DNA of 64,000 nucleotides. It comes from Roseovarius spongiae. GTDB taxonomy: Bacteria > Pseudomonadota > Alphaproteobacteria > Rhodobacterales > Rhodobacteraceae. The notes under the pieces are model-generated. The model was given only the letters and a program-made list of their open reading frames with translations. It was not told the DNA's origin and did not search any database. The position numbers and the translations under genes are program-made. The stretch lies in NCBI RefSeq assembly GCF_003651245.1, contig NZ_RAPE01000001.1, positions 1,054,001 to 1,118,000 of the forward strand, read 5' to 3'. Shown here piece after piece: positions 61,634 through 64,000 of the stretch; the stretch's first letter is position 1, and each line of letters starts with the position of its first letter.

Positions 61634-63276
61634 CGCTCAACCGCCGCCAGTTCGGCGCGCTGATGGCCGCGCCGCTCGCGCTCGGGCTGCCGGGCCGGGC
61701 TGCGGCAGGCGCCGCGCGCCCGCTGGCCTTCGGCCTTGCGCCGGTCAACGACTGGGCGACGCAGCAGCCGTTCCTTGACGTGTTCAAGACCGCCCGGCGC
61801 TGGATCGGGCACCTGCCGAAGCAATGGGGCGGGGTGGATTTCGCCACGCTCGAGGCGCGCGGGCTTCTCGACGCGCAAGGCTGGCCGAAGACCATTCCCG
61901 GCGATCTCGGCTCGATCGGGACCGTGATCCTCACCGACATGCCCGAGGCGGCGGACCTTGCCGGGCGCTACCTGCTGCGCTTCGACGGAACCGGCATCGT
62001 CGAGGTGTCGGGCCGCGCCACCAACAAGCGGTACGGCGAGGGCGAGGTCGCCTTCGACTATGCCCCCGGTCCCGGCCCGGTCGAGATCCGCATCCAGCGC
62101 AGCGACCCGCGCGGCGCGGGCGATCACGTGCGCAACATCCGCGTGACGCGCGAGGCGGATCGCGCCGCGCTCGAGTCCGGCGCGCTGTTCCGGCCAGGTT
62201 TCCTCGACATGCTGCGCGGCGCGAAATGCCTGCGCTTCATGGACTGGATGAACACCAACGATTCCGGGCAGGGCGACTGGAGCGCGCGCCCCCGCGTGAG
62301 CGATTTCTCCTATACGCGTTACGGCGTGCCGGTCGAGGTGATGCTTGCGCTCGCCAACACGCTGGAAAGCGATGCGTGGTTCAACATGCCCCACCTTGCG
62401 GATGACGCCTATCTCACCGGTTTCGCGCGGATGGTGAAGGACGGGCTCGCCCCCGGCCTGAAGGCCCATGTCGAGTATTCCAACGAGATGTGGAACTGGC
62501 AATTCCTGCAGACCGAATGGGCCGACGCGAAGGCGTTCGAGCGCTGGGGCGAAAAGGACCGCGGCGCGCAGTTTCACGGCATGCGCGCGGCCGAGGCGGC
62601 GCAGGCATGGGCGCGCGTCTTTCAGGGGGGTGACCGGGCGCGGCTCGTCAACGTGATCGCCACGCAGACGGGGTGGCTTGGGCTCGAGCGTCACATCCTG
62701 ACCGCGCCGCTTTACACCGCGGAGGCGCCCGGCAACCGCCCCCCGGCCGAGGCGTTCGACGCCTACGCCGTCGCGGGGTATTTCGGCCATTTCCTCGGGA
62801 CCAAACCGGGGGCGCGGATGGTGCATGAGTGGCTGCGCGAAGGGCGCGCCGGCGGCGAGGCGGAGGCGTTCGCCTTCGCCACGCAAAGGGCGGCGGCGGA
62901 GCTGCGCGACGGCGCGATCTCGGGCGATCCCGAAGGCTCGGTCGCGGATCTGATCGGGCGCATCCTGCCCTATCACGCCGAGGTGGCGAAGCGGCACGGG
63001 CTCGACCTCATCATGTATGAGGGCGGCAGCCATGTCGTCGGGACCGGGCCGCGGCTGGATGACGACGAGCTGACCGCGTTCTTCATCCACCTGAACTATT
63101 CCCCGCAAATGGGCGCACTCTATAACAAACTTCTGGATGGGTGGTCCGGCCTCACCGGGGGCGTGTTCAACCATTACGCGGATATGCAAGCGCCGGGCAA
63201 ATGGGGCAGCTGGGGCGCGCTGCGCTGGCCCGGCGACGACAATCCGCGCTGGCAAGCCCTCGCGCGGCTGAAATGA
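61630..63276 (+). CDS. Tat-exported glycoside-hydrolase-like protein
   Basis: A 548-residue protein with a twin-arginine signal (NRRQFGALMAAPLALG, likely cut after AAAG near residue 26). The mature part has a beta-rich portion (residues about 95-180) and a TIM-barrel-like part with HVEYSNEMWNW near residue 282, whose Asn-Glu pair matches the acid/base Glu of clan GH-A glycosidases, and LIMYEGGSH near residue 462 for the nucleophile. It probably acts on a glycan in the periplasm, perhaps trimming or editing the polymer. The family is unnamed by me. It overlaps both neighbours by four bases. Confidence 0.65.
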   Translation: MTLNRRQFGALMAAPLALGLPGRAAAGAARPLAFGLAPVNDWATQQPFLDVFKTARRWIGHLPKQWGGVDFATLEARGLLDAQGWPKTIPGDLGSIGTVILTDMPEAADLAGRYLLRFDGTGIVEVSGRATNKRYGEGEVAFDYAPGPGPVEIRIQRSDPRGAGDHVRNIRVTREADRAALESGALFRPGFLDMLRGAKCLRFMDWMNTNDSGQGDWSARPRVSDFSYTRYGVPVEVMLALANTLESDAWFNMPHLADDAYLTGFARMVKDGLAPGLKAHVEYSNEMWNWQFLQTEWADAKAFERWGEKDRGAQFHGMRAAEAAQAWARVFQGGDRARLVNVIATQTGWLGLERHILTAPLYTAEAPGNRPPAEAFDAYAVAGYFGHFLGTKPGARMVHEWLREGRAGGEAEAFAFATQRAAAELRDGAISGDPEGSVADLIGRILPYHAEVAKRHGLDLIMYEGGSHVVGTGPRLDDDELTAFFIHLNYSPQMGALYNKLLDGWSGLTGGVFNHYADMQAPGKWGSWGALRWPGDDNPRWQALARLK

Positions 63277-64000
63277 CCGCGCGCGCCGCGGCCAGCATCA
63301 TCCTGCCCGCCCATGACGAGGCGGAGTTCATCGGCGCCTGCCTTGAAGCGGTTCTGGCCTCCGACCTTCGGGAATGCGAGATCGAGATCCTCGTCATCGC
63401 CAACGGCTGCTCCGACGACACAGCGCGCATCGCGCGCGAGGCGGGCATGCGCGCGCCCTGTCCGCTGCGGGTGATCGAGATGCCCACCGGCGACAAGCTG
63501 CACGCGCTGCGGCTCGGGGACGAAGCGGCGGTGCACGGCGCGCGGATCTATCTGGACGCCGACGTGATCGTGAGCCGGGACCTGATCCGCGCGCTCACCG
63601 TCGCGCTGGCCCGCGACGGCGCGTTCTACGCCACCGGGACGCCGCGCATCGCGCGCGCGCGCAGCCCCGTCACCCGCGCCTATGCCCGGTTCTGGCGAAC
63701 GCTGCCCTTCGTGCGGCAGGCGGCGCCGGGTTTCGGCCTCTTCGCGGTGAACGCGGCCGGACGCGCCCGCTGGGGCGATTGGCCCGCGATCATCTCGGAC
63801 GACACTTTCGCGCGGCTGCATTTCGGCGGGGCCGAGCGCGCGCAGCTGCCCCAGACCTATGACTGGCCGATGGTCGAGGGGTTCGCGCGGTTGGTGCGCG
63901 TGCGCCGCAGGCAGGATCGCGGCGTCGCCGAGATCGCGGCGAAATACCCCGCTCTGATGCAGAACGACACCGCGCCGCGCCCGGGCCTGGCCGGCCTCAT
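63273..64000 (+). CDS. Family 2 glycosyltransferase, cut by the window edge
   Basis: The first 242 residues of a GT2: SIILPAHDEAEFIGACLEAVL at the N-terminus, VIANGCSDDTARIAREAG, and ARIYLDADVIV at the metal site. No membrane helix is visible in the part seen. It starts with ATGA overlapping the previous stop, so it belongs to the same operon as the PKS and NRPS genes. The sugar cannot be told. Confidence 0.85.
   Translation, partial: MTARAAASIILPAHDEAEFIGACLEAVLASDLRECEIEILVIANGCSDDTARIAREAGMRAPCPLRVIEMPTGDKLHALRLGDEAAVHGARIYLDADVIVSRDLIRALTVALARDGAFYATGTPRIARARSPVTRAYARFWRTLPFVRQAAPGFGLFAVNAAGRARWGDWPAIISDDTFARLHFGGAERAQLPQTYDWPMVEGFARLVRVRRRQDRGVAEIAAKYPALMQNDTAPRPGLAGL

Overview
The window reads as a chromosome segment of a high-GC alphaproteobacterium, probably of the Rhodobacteraceae/Rhodobacterales. 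This is inferred from base composition, codon use and gene style; no rRNA or marker gene fixes it. Two kinds of DNA meet at a tRNA-Asn gene (39143-39217, minus strand). Left of it is about 39 kb of accessory DNA: two anti-parasite operons, recombinases and a phage-satellite-like element. Right of it is denser, GC-richer DNA with a cell-surface polysaccharide and hybrid PKS/NRPS locus.

1-11043 (minus strand) is a tightly coupled six-gene operon. In transcription order it encodes a WYL regulator, an AddB-like PD-(D/E)XK nuclease, an AddA-like UvrD helicase-nuclease, a DUF6361 protein, a phospholipase D-like (two HxK motifs) protein and a DEAD/SNF2-type helicase that runs off the left edge. I cannot match it to a named defence system. 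11384-19856 (plus strand, divergent) is a seven-gene restriction-like operon: C5-cytosine methyltransferase, Vsr endonuclease, GHKL (MutL/MORC-like) ATPase, HNH nuclease, SNF2 ATPase, stand-alone EcoRII-N domain, and a large helix-hairpin-helix protein with a sigma-70 region 4-like motif. Most of this belongs to the GHKL-ATPase restriction systems predicted by comparative genomics; the last gene is the least understood.

20176-29866 is mobile DNA. It holds a DUF3987-like ATPase, a small HTH protein, two translationally coupled tyrosine recombinases, three small unknown genes and a third large integrase whose upstream region carries 12-bp-phased GTGCAC repeats. 29867-39191 is a 9.3-kb integrated element bounded by 50-bp direct repeats of the 3' part of tRNA-Asn. 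It carries an integrase, an AlpA-like regulator, a Prim-Pol/DUF3987 replication protein, an HK97-type major capsid protein and a P27-type small terminase, but no portal, protease, large terminase or tail genes. It therefore looks like a helper-dependent, capsid-encoding satellite. It has a long inverted repeat behind the replication gene, paired integrase arm-type sites at both ends and one AT-richer cargo gene. The third integrase abuts the same tRNA fragment, which suggests tandem integration of a second element reaching leftwards.

39280-64000 looks like the resident chromosome: an MBL-fold hydrolase, an EnvZ-like histidine kinase, then an asparagine-synthase-like protein, several glycosyltransferases, a WecG/TagA/CpsF transferase and an O-antigen-polymerase-like membrane protein. 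These lead into a 16-kb operon: iterative-looking type I PKS (KS-AT-KR-DH-ACP-TE), GT2, a formyltransferase-A(luciferase-like monooxygenase insert)-T protein, phosphopantetheinyl transferase, SGNH-like protein, Tat-exported glycosidase-like protein and another GT2. The simplest reading is that a small formylated or oxidised aminoacyl-polyketide is made and joined to, or exported with, a glycan. The product is unknown.
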